From Ralstonia pickettii DTP0602 (lineage in GTDB: Bacteria > Pseudomonadota > Gammaproteobacteria > Burkholderiales > Burkholderiaceae): 64,000 bases of DNA. How positions within the stretch are numbered: position 1 is the stretch's first letter; each line of letters begins with the position of its first letter. The notes beneath the pieces are model-generated. The model had not been told where the DNA came from and did not search any database. It saw only the letters and a program-made list of their open reading frames with translations. Location: positions 558,001 to 622,000 of the forward strand of contig CP006667.1 of NCBI GenBank assembly GCA_000471925.1, in the 5' to 3' direction. The position numbers were made by a program, and so were the translations under genes. Shown in pieces: positions 28,423-38,800 of this stretch.

Positions 28423-28442
28423 ATGCCCCGATGAGGCGCCGC

Positions 28443-29369
28443 ATGAGTCTCTCCCTCGATCAACTGCAGGCCTTCGTTGCCGCCGCCGATACCGGCTCTT
28501 TTTCCGCCGCCGCGCGCCGGCTGGGCAAGGCCCAGTCGGTGGTCAGCGCGGCCGTGTCCAACCTGGAGATCGACGCCGGCAATGCGCTGTTCGACCGCAC
28601 TGGCCGCTACCCGGTGCTGACGCCCGCCGGCGAGCGCCTGCTGGCCGAGGCCCGCGTGATCCTGGAGCGATGCGAACACTTCCGCGGGGTCGCCAAGAGC
28701 CTGGGCGAGGGCGTGGAGACGCGGCTGGTGCTGGCGGTCGACGAGCTCTATCCCGAAGAGACGCTGGGCATGCTGCTGGAGGAGTTTTCCAGCCGCTTCC
28801 CCGCGGTCGAGCTGGAACTGCTGTTTCCGCTGATGGAGGACGTCAGCCGCCTGGTGCTGGAGGGCGGTGCCGATCTCGGCATCATGTGGCGGCAGGAGGT
28901 GCTGCCGCCCGCGCTGGGCTTCCATGCGCTGGGCTGGGTGCCGATGCAGATCCTGTGCGCGCCCGAGCATCCGCTGGCGGGGCAGCGCGTCGACTGGGAA
29001 GAGCTCAAGCGCTATCGCCAGCTGATGGTCGCGACCCGCACCGACAGCGAAGAGAAGATGCGCCTGCGCGTCGCTGCCGACGTGTGGTGGGTGGAAAGCC
29101 AATGGGTGATCGTGGAGCTGGTCAAGCGCGGGCTGGGCTGGGCCTTCGTACCGTGGCACGTGGTGGCCAATTCGCCGGCCGCGGCGCGGCTGGTGTCGCC
29201 GCCGCTGGCGTTCCAGCAGCAGGACTGGCCGGTGGCGATGGAGCTGGTGTGGCACAAGCAGCGGCCGCTGGGCAAGGCCGCCACCTGGCTGCGCGAACGG
29301 ATCTGCCGGCAGCCGCTGCCGCGCGCGCCGGCCGAGGGGCGGGGTGAGAACCCCGGACTTTCCGCTTAG
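28443..29369 (+). CDS. LysR-type transcriptional regulator (partner of the PACE exporter)
   Basis: 308 residues: an N-terminal winged helix (LDQLQAFVAAADTGSFSAAA, GKAQSVVSAAVSNLE) and a periplasmic-binding-like effector domain. Orientation and spacing to the PACE gene match the AceR/AceI pair, so it likely activates that exporter in response to a cationic ligand. The ATG at 28443 is preceded by GAGGC at a suitable distance; another ATG lies 12 bases earlier. Its stop codon overlaps the stop of the convergent outer-membrane factor gene by three bases. Confidence 0.88.
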   Translation: MSLSLDQLQAFVAAADTGSFSAAARRLGKAQSVVSAAVSNLEIDAGNALFDRTGRYPVLTPAGERLLAEARVILERCEHFRGVAKSLGEGVETRLVLAVDELYPEETLGMLLEEFSSRFPAVELELLFPLMEDVSRLVLEGGADLGIMWRQEVLPPALGFHALGWVPMQILCAPEHPLAGQRVDWEELKRYRQLMVATRTDSEEKMRLRVAADVWWVESQWVIVELVKRGLGWAFVPWHVVANSPAAARLVSPPLAFQQQDWPVAMELVWHKQRPLGKAATWLRERICRQPLPRAPAEGRGENPGLSA

Positions 29370-30865
29370 CGCTGGCCTACCGTGGCGGTGGCCGCGCCCT
29401 TGGTGCTTCCCGTAGTGGCATCCCCAAGCGCCTGCGGATGCCAGCCGCCGCCCAGCGCCTTGATCAGCACCACTGCCGCCGTGTACTGCCTCCCGGTGAT
29501 CGACAGCGCCGTGCGTTCGGCGGTATAGGCGCTGGTCTGCGCGGTCAGCACGTCGAGCAGGCCCGCGGTGCCGGCGCGGTAGCGGTTGTTGACCAGCACC
29601 AGCGCCTCGCGCGCCGAGCGCAGCGCGTCGTTCTGCACCACCGCTTCCTGCTCCAGCAGCCGCTGCGCGGCGAGGTTGTCCTCGACTTCCTGGAACGCCG
29701 TCAGCACGGTCTGGCGGTAGTTGGCCACGGTCTGGTCGTAGACGGCCACCGCCTGCGCCTTGGCGGCGCTGCGCAATCCGCCGTCAAACAGCGTGCCTGC
29801 CAGCCCGCCGCCGATCGACCAGATGCGGTCGGGCAGCGACATCCAGCGCGCCAGCGTGCTGGCGGTCAGCCCGCCGCTGGCCGACAGCGACAGCGTCGGA
29901 TAGTAGGCCGCCTGCGCCACGCCGATCTGCGCATTGGCCGAGGCCATGCGGCGCTCGGCCGCGCCGATGTCGGGGCGGCGCTCCAGCAGTTCCGACGGCA
30001 CCGCCGCGGGAACGAGCGGCGGCGCGGCACGGAAGTCGTCGGCGGCCAGCGTCAGCGCCGCGGGCGGCTTGCCGACCAGGATGGCGATGGCGTGCTCGAG
30101 CTGCGCTCGCGTGATCTGGATATCGATCTGCTGCGCCTGCGCGCTCTTGAGCTGGGTTTCGGACTGCAGCACGTCCGAGCGCTGCGCGGTGCCGGCGGCG
30201 TACTGGTTCTGCACCAGCTGCAAGGACTTCGCGTAATCCGCCACGGTGCGGTCCAGCAACGCCTTCTGCGCATCGGCCACGCGCAGCAGGAAATAGCTCT
30301 GCGCCAGCGTCGCCTGGGTCGACAGCAGCGTCGATGCCAGGTCGGCCTGGCTGGCCTGCGCGCTCGCCTCGCTGCTTTCCACCTGGCGCCGCACGCGGCC
30401 CCACACGTCGATTTCCCAGGTCGCGCCCAGCGTCGCGCTCTGGCCGTTGAGCGTATTGCCGCCGGTGCCGCGCGCGCGCGAGGCCCCCGCCTGCGCGTCG
30501 ACGATCGGGAAAAAGCCGGCGCGCGCCGCCTGCAGCGCGGCCACGGCCAGGCGGTACTGCGCCTCGGCGGCCTTGATGTTCTGGTTCGAGATCTGCACCT
30601 CGGACATCAGCGCATCGAGCTGGCTGTCGCCGAACACGGTCCACCAGTCGGCGCGCGTGGTCGCGTCCTGCGGCTCGGCAGTCTTCCAGTCGCCGCGCCA
30701 GGCGGTGGCGTCGGCCGTGCTGTCCGCAGTGCCTTCCTTGAACGCCTCCGGCACCGGCGCGTCCGGGCGCTTGTAGTCAGGGCCGACGGCACAGCCGGCC
30801 AGCAGCAGCGCGCACGCCAGCGGCACCGGCAGGGCATGGGTCAGCAGACGGGTAAAAACAGTCAT
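29366..30865 (-). CDS. RND efflux outer-membrane factor lipoprotein (NodT family)
   Basis: 499 residues. A lipoprotein signal ends in the lipobox LLAGC, so the mature N-terminus is a lipidated Cys. Two OEP repeats follow, with the family phrases AVGPDYKRPDAPVPEAF, WEIDVWGRVRRQVESSEA and RRPDIGAAERRMASANAQIG. It forms the trimeric channel through the outer membrane for the RND pump encoded upstream. Its ATG overlaps the iscB stop (ATGA at 30863-30866), so a mobile element now separates it from the mdtC-like gene. The start is otherwise unmistakable. Confidence 0.93.
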   Translation of the reverse strand: MTVFTRLLTHALPVPLACALLLAGCAVGPDYKRPDAPVPEAFKEGTADSTADATAWRGDWKTAEPQDATTRADWWTVFGDSQLDALMSEVQISNQNIKAAEAQYRLAVAALQAARAGFFPIVDAQAGASRARGTGGNTLNGQSATLGATWEIDVWGRVRRQVESSEASAQASQADLASTLLSTQATLAQSYFLLRVADAQKALLDRTVADYAKSLQLVQNQYAAGTAQRSDVLQSETQLKSAQAQQIDIQITRAQLEHAIAILVGKPPAALTLAADDFRAAPPLVPAAVPSELLERRPDIGAAERRMASANAQIGVAQAAYYPTLSLSASGGLTASTLARWMSLPDRIWSIGGGLAGTLFDGGLRSAAKAQAVAVYDQTVANYRQTVLTAFQEVEDNLAAQRLLEQEAVVQNDALRSAREALVLVNNRYRAGTAGLLDVLTAQTSAYTAERTALSITGRQYTAAVVLIKALGGGWHPQALGDATTGSTKGAATATVGQR

Positions 30866-32265
30866 CAGTTTGCGCGAGAAACCTCGGCCTTCAGGTCGGG
30901 GAGGGATAGCGCGCGACGCGAAGCGTCGCCCCTGGTCTCGCTCTCCTTTGTGGTGGGCGTTATGAAGAAATATCCATACCCGTCGCCGCGCTGGAGCAGA
31001 TTGCAGTGCTTGTAGGAAATACCCTGCACGGCGCCAGCGACGGTTTGGATGTTAAAAGAGCCGGTTGCTCGGATGGCAACCCGGCCAATATGCGTACCTG
31101 CCTTTTTCCCGGAGGGAACCACCGCCTTGACCATGTCGCCGGTCTGAAAGCCGAACACGCGTTTGCTGCGCATGAGATAACCGCGCGGGAAGCCGTGAGC
31201 GGTAACGCGAGTGCGCTGATAACTACCGCGGCCGGCGCATTTGATGCGCAGTATGGGCCGTTGCCAGGGCCAGACGGAATGCACGTTGCCAACGCAGGCC
31301 GCGTCTAGCGCATGCGACTTTGGGATGTCGAGACGCCTCCGGTTGTACTTCGTCTGACCGCCGGATCCGGTTTCGACCGGCAGCCCGAAGGATTTGAGGG
31401 CATTGAGCAGGGCGAAGCGAGTTGCATTCACGGCTGCGGCGTTTCGCAGCGGTGCTTTCGCGCGCGCCAGGATGCGCTTGGCGCGATCGGGGTCCTTGCG
31501 CAGGAAGACCTCTAATGGAAGGTTCCCCTTCTTCTGGTTGCAGGGCCGGCACGCAAGCGTCAGGTTCGAAACGCGGTTGGACCCGCCTTTGGCCTTGGCG
31601 ACAATGTGTTCAGTCTCCAAGGGGCGATCCGTTGCGTCGCAATATGCGCAAGTTCGGCCGAGCTTCGCCAGCAGGTACTCCTTGACCTCGTAGCCCAGGA
31701 GCGTGCCTTGCTGGTACTCAACGCCGGAGATCTCCGGGTTTTCCATGGCCTGCATGTCAAAGCGCACCAATTCCATGCTGAGGGCGGTGATTGGGGCAAG
31801 CTTGCGGAAGCGGCGCACCCATGCCGCAGTCGTCTCGACGCGGTGACGAAGGCTGGGCGCGAGCCAGCCTTCCGGCTTTCGACGATTGTCGAATCTGGCC
31901 GCGCGATAGCGCGTCATGCGCCCGCGCCGGGCCCGCCGCATGGCGCGTCGGGCAGTAAGTGCCTCGTTGATCTGCCGGCCGCGGTGGATGATCTCGGCCA
32001 GCGAAAGCACGAAGGCGTCTGGCGCGCCGCCGGCGTGCGAAGCCATTTCGCGGACGATGGCGACACCGGTCTCCTTGCTGCCTGGATCGAGCTTGAGGCG
32101 CAGCGGCTGGAGCTCACTGTCCACCAGTCGCCGGTCGGTCAGCCGGATTGCGAACGGCACCAGTCGATGCACGCGAGCCCGCCCGCGCTCGAGCAGCAAG
32201 CGGGCCCGCTTCTCGCTGCACGGCATGAGCGACTTGCCGTGCCTGTCCAGCACAAAGACTGCCAT
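30865..32265 (-). CDS. iscB: RNA-guided endonuclease IscB
   Basis: 466 residues with the full IscB order. The N-terminal PLMP domain (MAVFVLDRHGKSLMPCS, residues 1-50) is followed by RuvC-I with D60 in LKLDPGSKETG and an Arg-rich bridge helix (about 95-130). RuvC-II has E165 in LSMELVRFD. The HNH domain has zinc Cys 206/209 and 239/242 and catalytic H220 in ETEHIVAKAKGGSN. RuvC-III is SHALDAACVG with H318 and D321. All catalytic residues are present, so both strands could be nicked. IscB is the transposon-borne ancestor of Cas9, guided by an omega RNA encoded just upstream. No TnpA transposase gene accompanies it, so mobility would depend on one supplied in trans. Confidence 0.95.
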   Translation of the reverse strand: MAVFVLDRHGKSLMPCSEKRARLLLERGRARVHRLVPFAIRLTDRRLVDSELQPLRLKLDPGSKETGVAIVREMASHAGGAPDAFVLSLAEIIHRGRQINEALTARRAMRRARRGRMTRYRAARFDNRRKPEGWLAPSLRHRVETTAAWVRRFRKLAPITALSMELVRFDMQAMENPEISGVEYQQGTLLGYEVKEYLLAKLGRTCAYCDATDRPLETEHIVAKAKGGSNRVSNLTLACRPCNQKKGNLPLEVFLRKDPDRAKRILARAKAPLRNAAAVNATRFALLNALKSFGLPVETGSGGQTKYNRRRLDIPKSHALDAACVGNVHSVWPWQRPILRIKCAGRGSYQRTRVTAHGFPRGYLMRSKRVFGFQTGDMVKAVVPSGKKAGTHIGRVAIRATGSFNIQTVAGAVQGISYKHCNLLQRGDGYGYFFITPTTKESETRGDASRRALSLPDLKAEVSRAN

Positions 32266-32545
32266 GCAATCTCTCCTACTAGGTGCCCTTACGGGCCTGG
32301 TTACGCGCCCCTTGCGGGGCGTCTCCCTTCGGCAATGTTGCGAACCGGCGATCTGCCCCGATCCGTTTCGTGCTTACCCTGTCGCTTGTCTGCAACCGGG
32401 GCTTCGAGAGGTTGGGACTAAGGAAGCATCCCAACGTCGGTCTTGCACCTGCGCGCAACGTAGCGGATTGGCTACCGCTTTGCCTGGTCAACCCGAGCTT
32501 GTCAGTTGCCTTTCAAGCTCCGGCCTTTAGGCCGGGGTAGTTGAC
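30866..32545 (-). mobile_element. IscB-carrying element, IS200/IS605-like, non-autonomous
   Basis: Boundaries are estimates. The left end (in the sense of transcription) is placed at 32545, where the structured leader starts with GTCAACTACCCC followed by a hairpin CCGGCC-TAAA-GGCCGG. The right end carries a wobble-paired hairpin inside the last iscB codons (CCCCGACCT and AGGCCGAGG, around 30880-30902). Subterminal hairpins and lack of target duplication fit single-strand transposition by a Y1 TnpA. No tnpA is present. It lies between two genes of an RND operon, in the same direction. Confidence 0.7.
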
Positions 32546-32562
32546 AGCGAGTCTCTGCAAAT
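32270..32562 (-). ncRNA. Omega RNA (HEARO-type) of IscB with its guide
   Basis: The 297 bases before iscB hold no gene but at least six hairpins on the minus strand. Examples are CCGGCC-TAAA-GGCCGG, AGCTTG...CAAGCT, GTTGGGA...TCCCAAC, GCCCC-GCAA-GGGGC and GCCC-GTAA-GGGC. Position, length and the GTCAACTACCC start are those of HEARO RNAs, now known as the guide RNAs of IscB. In this class the guide is the flanking sequence at the RNA 5' end, here ATTTGCAGAGACTCGCT (32546-32562), which lies exactly between the mdtC-like stop codon and the conserved scaffold. The 5' end and guide length are inferred. Confidence 0.8.
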
Positions 32563-35500
32563 CTAGACGGCGGCCGGCTGGTCCGGCGTGCCAGTGCCAC
32601 GGCGGCGCTGGCGCCAGGCCTTGACCTTCAGGCGCCAGCGGTCCAGCGTCAGGTAAACCACCGGCGTGGTGTACAGGGTCAGCAGCTGGCTCACCACCAG
32701 CCCGCCGACAATGGAGATGCCCAGTGGCGCGCGCAGCTCGGCACCGTCGCCGCGGCCGATCGCCAGCGGCACCGCGCCCAGCAGGGCGGCCATGGTGGTC
32801 ATCAGGATCGGGCGGAAGCGCAGCAGGCAGGCGCGGTAGATCGCGTCGCGCGGCGACAGCCCTTCGCGCCGTTCGGCGTCGATGGCGAAGTCGATCATCA
32901 TGATCGCGTTCTTTTTCACGATGCCGATCAGCAGGATCACGCCGATCAGCGCGATGATGCTGAAGTCCGTTTTCGACGCCAGCAGCGCCAGCAGCGCGCC
33001 CACGCCCGCCGAGGGCAGCGTCGACAGGATCGTCAGCGGATGCACGTAGCTTTCATACAGCACGCCCAGCACGATATAGATCGTGATCAGCGCCGCCAGG
33101 ATCAGGACCGGCTGGCTCTTGAGCGAGTCCTGGAACGCCTTGGCGCCGCCCTGGAAGTTGGCGCGCAAGGTCTCCGGCACGCCGATGCGCGCCATCTCGC
33201 GCGTGACGGCATCGGTCGCCTGCGACAGCGACATGCCCTCGGCCAGGTTGAACGAGATCGTCGACGCCGCGAACTGCCCCTGGTGGTTCACGCCCAGCGG
33301 CGTGCTGGTCGGCACCACGCGCGAGAACGCCGCCAGCGGCACGCGGTTGCCGTTGCCGGTAACCACGTAGATGTCCTTGAGCGCGTTCGGGCCCTGCAGG
33401 TATTCCTGGCTCAGCTCCATTACCACGCGGTACTGGTTGAGCGGGTGATAGATGGTCGACACCAGCCGCTGGCCGAAGGCATCGTTGAGCACCGCATCGA
33501 TCTGCTGCGCGGTCACGCCCAGACGCGAGGCCGCATCGCGGTCGATGATCACCGAGGTCTGCAGGCCCTTGTCGTTGGTGTCGGTATCGATGTCCTCCAG
33601 CCCCTTCAGGTTGGACAGCGCTGCCCGCACCTTGGGCTCCCACACACGCAAGACCTCCAGATCGTCGGACTGCAGCGTGAACTGGTACTGCGAGCTGCTC
33701 TGCCGCCCGCCCACGCGGATATCCTGCACCGACTGCAGGAACAGTCTCGCGCCCGGCTCCTTGGCCAGCTTGTCGCGCAGTCGCGCAATGATCGCGTCGG
33801 CGGATTCCTTGCGCTCGGACAGCGGCTTGAGCGTGACGAACATCTGCCCCGTATTGCGCTGCGAACCGCCGGTAAAGCCGGTCACGTTCTCCACCGCCGG
33901 ATCCGAGCGCACGATCGTGATAAAGCTGTCGAGCTTGCCGCGCATGGCCTGGAACGAGGTGGCCTGGTCGGCGCGGATAAAGCCGATCAGCCGGCCGGTG
34001 TCCTGCTGCGGGAAGAAGCCCTTGGGCACGATCACGTACAGGTACACGTTGAGCGCGATGGTGGCGATCAGCACCAGCCACACCAGCGGGCTCAGGCGCA
34101 GCGCCGTGGACAGCGAGCGCGCATAGCCGTCGTGCAGCCACTGGAACATGCGCTCGGTGGCGCGGAAGAAGCGGCCCTGCTTCTCCGGCTCGGGCGGACG
34201 CAGCAGCCGTGCGCACATCATCGGCGTGGTGGTCAGAGACACCACCAGCGAAACCAGGATCGCCACCGACAGCGTGATCGCGAACTCCTGGAACAGCCGG
34301 CCCACGATCCCGCCCATCATCAGCAGCGGAATGAATACCGCGATCAGCGACAGGCTCATCGACAGCACCGTGAAGCCGACCTCGCGCGCACCGCGCAGCG
34401 CCGCGGCGAGCGGCTTCATGCCTTCCTCGATGTGGCGAGAGATATTCTCCAGCACCACGATGGCATCGTCGACCACAAAGCCGGTGGCAATCGTCAGCGC
34501 CATCAGCGACAGGTTGTTCAGCGAGAACCCGGCCAGGTACATCACCGAGAAGGTGCCGATCAGCGACACCGGCACCGCCACACTGGGGATAAAGGTGGCG
34601 CGCAAATTGCGCAGGAACACGAACACCACCATGATCACCAGCGCCACCGAGATCATCAGCGTGTGCTCGACCTCGCGCAGCGAGGCGCGGATGGTGGGCG
34701 TGCGGTCCATCATCACGTCCATCGAGATCGCCGCCGGGATCATCTTCTGCAGTTGCGGCAGCATCTCGTTGACGCGGTCGACGGTCTCGATGATGTTGGC
34801 GCCCGGTGAGCGGTTCAGCACCAGCAGCACCGACGGCTTGCCGTTGGCCGAGCCTGCATTGCGGATGTCCTGCACCGAGTCGACCACATTGGCCACGTCG
34901 CGCAGCCGCACCGGCACCGCGAACGAATTGGGCCCGCTGGTGGCGCTGGTGCCGCCGGTGGCGCCGCTGGTAATGGTAGTGGTGCCGCTGCTGGTGGTCA
35001 GCGTGGTCACGGTCACGCCGTTGACCACCTTGGTGCTGACGCCGCCGCTGGCGGCGGCGTTGGCGGTGCTGGCAATCAGCGCACCCGCCGACGTCGACGA
35101 GAAGGTCCCCGGCGTGGCGTAGCGGATGATCAGCGGCATGTAGTCTTCCGCCTTCATTGCCTGGTCGTTGGCGTAGACCTGCCAGTTGCTGGTGGTGTTT
35201 TCCAGCGTGCCCAGGGGCCGGTTGGCGTTGGTCGCGCTGATGGTGTTGCGCACGTCCTCCAGCGAGATGCCGTAGTTGTTCAGCGCGGTGGGATTCAGTT
35301 CCACCCGCACAGCCGGCAGCGACGCGCCGCCGATAGTGACCTGGCCCACGCCCTCCACCTGCGACAGCTTCTGCGCCAGGATGGTCGAGGCCGCGTCATA
35401 GAGCTGCCCCCGTGTCATCGTCGGCGAGGTCAGCGCGATGATCATGATCGGCGCGTCGGCCGGGTTGACCTTGCGGTAGGTCGGGTTGTTGGGCAGGCTG

Positions 35501-35862
35501 GTCGGCAGCGTGGCGCGCGAGGCATTGATCGCCGCCTGCACGTCGCGCGCGGCGCCGTCGATATTGCGCGACAGGTCGAACTGCAGCGTCACGCGGGTCG
35601 AGCCGAGCGAGCTGCTCGACGTGATCTCGGTCACGCCGGCGATGGTGCCGAGCGCACGCTCAAGCGGCGTGGCCACGGTGGCGGCCATCGTTTCAGGACT
35701 CGCGCCCGGCAGCGAGGCCGACACCGAGATGGTGGGGAAGTCCACCTGCGGCAGCGGCGACACCGGCAGCAGCCGCAGCGCGGCAAGCCCCGCCAGCAGG
35801 ATGCCGAGCGTCAGCAGCGCGGTCGCGACCGGCCGGTGGATAAAGGCAGCGGAGAGGTTCAT
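32563..35862 (-). CDS. RND multidrug efflux permease, MdtC-like
   Basis: 1099 residues of HAE1-type RND pump with twelve membrane helices and two large periplasmic loops. The proton-relay pair lies in [13 protein letters not shown] and the start [20 protein letters not shown] is typical. It acts with the MdtB-like pump encoded upstream as a heteromultimer in the inner membrane. Unusual is a Ser/Thr/Gly/Ala-rich insertion of about 60 residues at positions 252-312 in the first periplasmic loop, containing several short GT/TS repeats. Its ATG overlaps the mdtB stop (ATGA). An iscB element follows its stop codon. Confidence 0.94.
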   Translation of the reverse strand: MNLSAAFIHRPVATALLTLGILLAGLAALRLLPVSPLPQVDFPTISVSASLPGASPETMAATVATPLERALGTIAGVTEITSSSSLGSTRVTLQFDLSRNIDGAARDVQAAINASRATLPTSLPNNPTYRKVNPADAPIMIIALTSPTMTRGQLYDAASTILAQKLSQVEGVGQVTIGGASLPAVRVELNPTALNNYGISLEDVRNTISATNANRPLGTLENTTSNWQVYANDQAMKAEDYMPLIIRYATPGTFSSTSAGALIASTANAAASGGVSTKVVNGVTVTTLTTSSGTTTITSGATGGTSATSGPNSFAVPVRLRDVANVVDSVQDIRNAGSANGKPSVLLVLNRSPGANIIETVDRVNEMLPQLQKMIPAAISMDVMMDRTPTIRASLREVEHTLMISVALVIMVVFVFLRNLRATFIPSVAVPVSLIGTFSVMYLAGFSLNNLSLMALTIATGFVVDDAIVVLENISRHIEEGMKPLAAALRGAREVGFTVLSMSLSLIAVFIPLLMMGGIVGRLFQEFAITLSVAILVSLVVSLTTTPMMCARLLRPPEPEKQGRFFRATERMFQWLHDGYARSLSTALRLSPLVWLVLIATIALNVYLYVIVPKGFFPQQDTGRLIGFIRADQATSFQAMRGKLDSFITIVRSDPAVENVTGFTGGSQRNTGQMFVTLKPLSERKESADAIIARLRDKLAKEPGARLFLQSVQDIRVGGRQSSSQYQFTLQSDDLEVLRVWEPKVRAALSNLKGLEDIDTDTNDKGLQTSVIIDRDAASRLGVTAQQIDAVLNDAFGQRLVSTIYHPLNQYRVVMELSQEYLQGPNALKDIYVVTGNGNRVPLAAFSRVVPTSTPLGVNHQGQFAASTISFNLAEGMSLSQATDAVTREMARIGVPETLRANFQGGAKAFQDSLKSQPVLILAALITIYIVLGVLYESYVHPLTILSTLPSAGVGALLALLASKTDFSIIALIGVILLIGIVKKNAIMMIDFAIDAERREGLSPRDAIYRACLLRFRPILMTTMAALLGAVPLAIGRGDGAELRAPLGISIVGGLVVSQLLTLYTTPVVYLTLDRWRLKVKAWRQRRRGTGTPDQPAAV

Positions 35863-38800
35863 CGCTGCACCGGCTCCTGCGGGCCAGGCGGTTCGTCACC
35901 CGTGCCGCCTTCCTCAGGATCGCCGAAGCGCCGCTTGCGCCAGCCTTTCACGCGCGTGGCCACGCGGTCGAACGCCAGGTAGATCACCGGCGTGGTGAAC
36001 AGCGTCAGCACCTGGCTGACCAGCAGGCCGCCCACCATGGTCACACCGAGCGGCCGGCGCAGCTCGCTGCCGATGCCGGAGCCCAGCATCAGCGGCAGTG
36101 CCGCCAGCAGGGCCGCCATGGTGGTCATCAGGATCGGGCGGAAACGCAGCAGGCAGGCCTGGAAGATCGCGTCGCGCGGGCGCATGCCGCCCTCGCGCTC
36201 GGCCTCGAGCGCGAAGTCGATCATCATGATCGCGTTCTTCTTGACGATACCGATCAGCAGGATGATGCCGATGATGGCAATGATGCCCAGGTCCTGCCCG
36301 GCCACCAGCAGCGCCAGCAGCGCGCCCACGCCCGCCGACGGCAGCGTCGACAGGATGGTGACGGGGTGGATGGTGCTTTCATACAGCACGCCCAGCACGA
36401 TATACATCGTCACCACCGCGGCCAGGATCAGCCACAGCGTGTTCGACAGCGAGGCGCGGAACGCCAGCGCGGCGCCCTGGAAGCTGGTCTGCATCGAGAT
36501 CGGCAGGCCCAGCTCCTGTTCGACCTTGGTGATCTTGTCGACTGCGGCGCCCAGCGATTCGCCGTGCGCCAGGTTGAACGAGATCGTCGCCGCCGGGAAC
36601 TGCCCCTGGTGGTTGATCACCAGCGGGCCGGTGCGCTCGGTGATGCGCGCGAACGCGCCCAGCGGTACCTGGCCGCCCGAGGAGGAGGGCAGGCGCAGGT
36701 CGGCCAGCGACTGCGGGCTCTTGCGGAACTCGGGCATGGTCTCCAGCACCACGCGGTACTGGCTCGACTGCGTGAAGATGGTCGACACCAGGCGCTGGCC
36801 GAAGGCACTGTACAGTGCGCTGTCGATCACCGCGGTGGTGATGCCGAAGCGCGCCGCGGCGTCGCGGTCGATATCGACATAGGCGCGCAGGCCGTTGTTC
36901 TGCTGGTCGCTGGTGACGTCGCGCAGCTCGGGTTCCTGGCGCAGGCGTTCCACCAGCTTCGGTACCCACGTGGCCAGCGTCTCGGGATCGGGATCTTCCA
37001 CCGTGAACTGGTACTGCGTGCGCGACACCTTGTCTTCGATGGTCAGGTCCTGCACCGGCTGCGTGAACAGCGACACGCCGCCCAGCTCGTGCACCGCCTG
37101 CTGCAGCCGCTGCGTGACCACTTCGATGGGGTCGCGCTCGCCCTTGGGCTTGAGGTTGATCAGCATGCGCCCGGCGTTGAGCGTGGTGTTGGTGCCATCC
37201 ACGCCGATAAACGACGACAGGCTTGCCACGGCCGGATCCTGCATCACCACCTTGGCCACCGCGTGCTGCTTGCGCGCCATGGCGTCGAACGAGGTGGTCT
37301 GCGCGGCCTCGGTGATGCCCTGGATCACGCCGGTGTCCTGCACCGGGAAGAAGCCCTTGGGCACCAGCAGGTACAGCAGTCCGGTCAGCACCAGCGTGGC
37401 CACGGCCACGACCAGCGTCGCCTTCTGGCGATCGAGCACCCACTCCAGCGCGCGGCCGTAGCGCTCGATCACGTTGTCGAAGAAGCGGCCGGTGGAGCGG
37501 TGGAAGCGCGACAGCTTTTCTTCCGGCACGTGATGCAGCAGGCGCGCGCACATCATCGGCGTGAGCGTCAGCGACACCACCGCCGAGATCAGGATCGACA
37601 CCGCCAGCGTGATCGCGAACTCGCGGAACAGGCGTCCGACCACGTCGCCCATGAACAGCAGCGGGATCAGCACCGCCACCAGCGAGAAGGTCAGCGAGAT
37701 GATGGTGAAGCCAATTTGCTTAGAACCCTTCAGCGCCGCCTCCATCGGCGAATCGCCTTTCTCGATGTAGCGCATGATGTTCTCGATCATCACGATCGCA
37801 TCGTCGACCACGAAGCCGGTGGCGATGGTCAGCGCCATCAGCGTCAGGTTGTTGATCGAGAATCCGGCCATGTACATCACGCCGAAGGTGCCGACCAGCG
37901 ACAGCGGCACCGCCACGCCCGGGATGATGGTGGCGGGGATGTTGCGCAGGAACAGGAAGATCACCAGAACCACCAGCGCGATCGCCAGCAGCAGTTCGAA
38001 CTGCACGTCCTCGACCGAGGCGCGGATGGTGGTGGTGCGGTCGGTCAGCAGCTGCACGTGGACCGAGGCCGGCAGCGCGTTCTGCAGCTGCGGCAGCAGC
38101 GTCTTGATGCGGTCCACCACCTCGATCACGTTGGCTCCCGGCTGGCGCTGGATATTCAGCACGATCGCGGGCTTGTCGTTGGCCCATGCGGCCAGGCGGC
38201 TGTTCTCGGGGCCGTCGACGATCTCGGCCACGTCGGTGATGCGGATCGGCGCGCCGTTCTTGTAGCCCAGGATGATCTGGCGGTATTCGTCGGCCGAGCG
38301 CAGCTGGTCGTTGGCGTCGATGGTGGAGGCGCGCGCGGGCCCGTCGAAGCTGCCCTTGGCGCCGTTGACGTTGGACGACCCGATCGCGGTGCGCAGGTCA
38401 TCGATCGACATGCCCAGGGAAGCCAGTGCGGTCGGGTTGGCCTGAATGCGCACCGCGGGGCGCTGGCCGCCGCTGATGGTGACCAGCCCCACGCCCTGGA
38501 TCTGCGAGATCTTCTGCGCCACGCGCGTGTCGACCATGTCCTGCAGCTTGGGCAGCGGCATGGTGTCGGAGGTCATGGCGATGGTCATGATCGGCGCGTC
38601 GGCCGGGTTGACCTTGCTGTAGACCGGCGGCATCGGCAGGTCGGACGGCAGCAGGTTGCTGCCGGCATTGATCGCGGCCTGGACCTCCTGCTCGGCCACG
38701 TCCAGCGGCAGCGTCAGCTCGAACTGCAGCGTGATCACCGAGGCGCCGCCCGACGAGGACGACGACATCTGCTTCAGGCCCGGCATCTGGCCGAACTGGC

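Noticed and set aside
30865..32562. Cas9 or a CRISPR-linked nuclease
   Set aside because: The protein is too short, begins with a PLMP domain and has no REC lobes; no CRISPR repeat array or cas genes are present. IscB explains all features.
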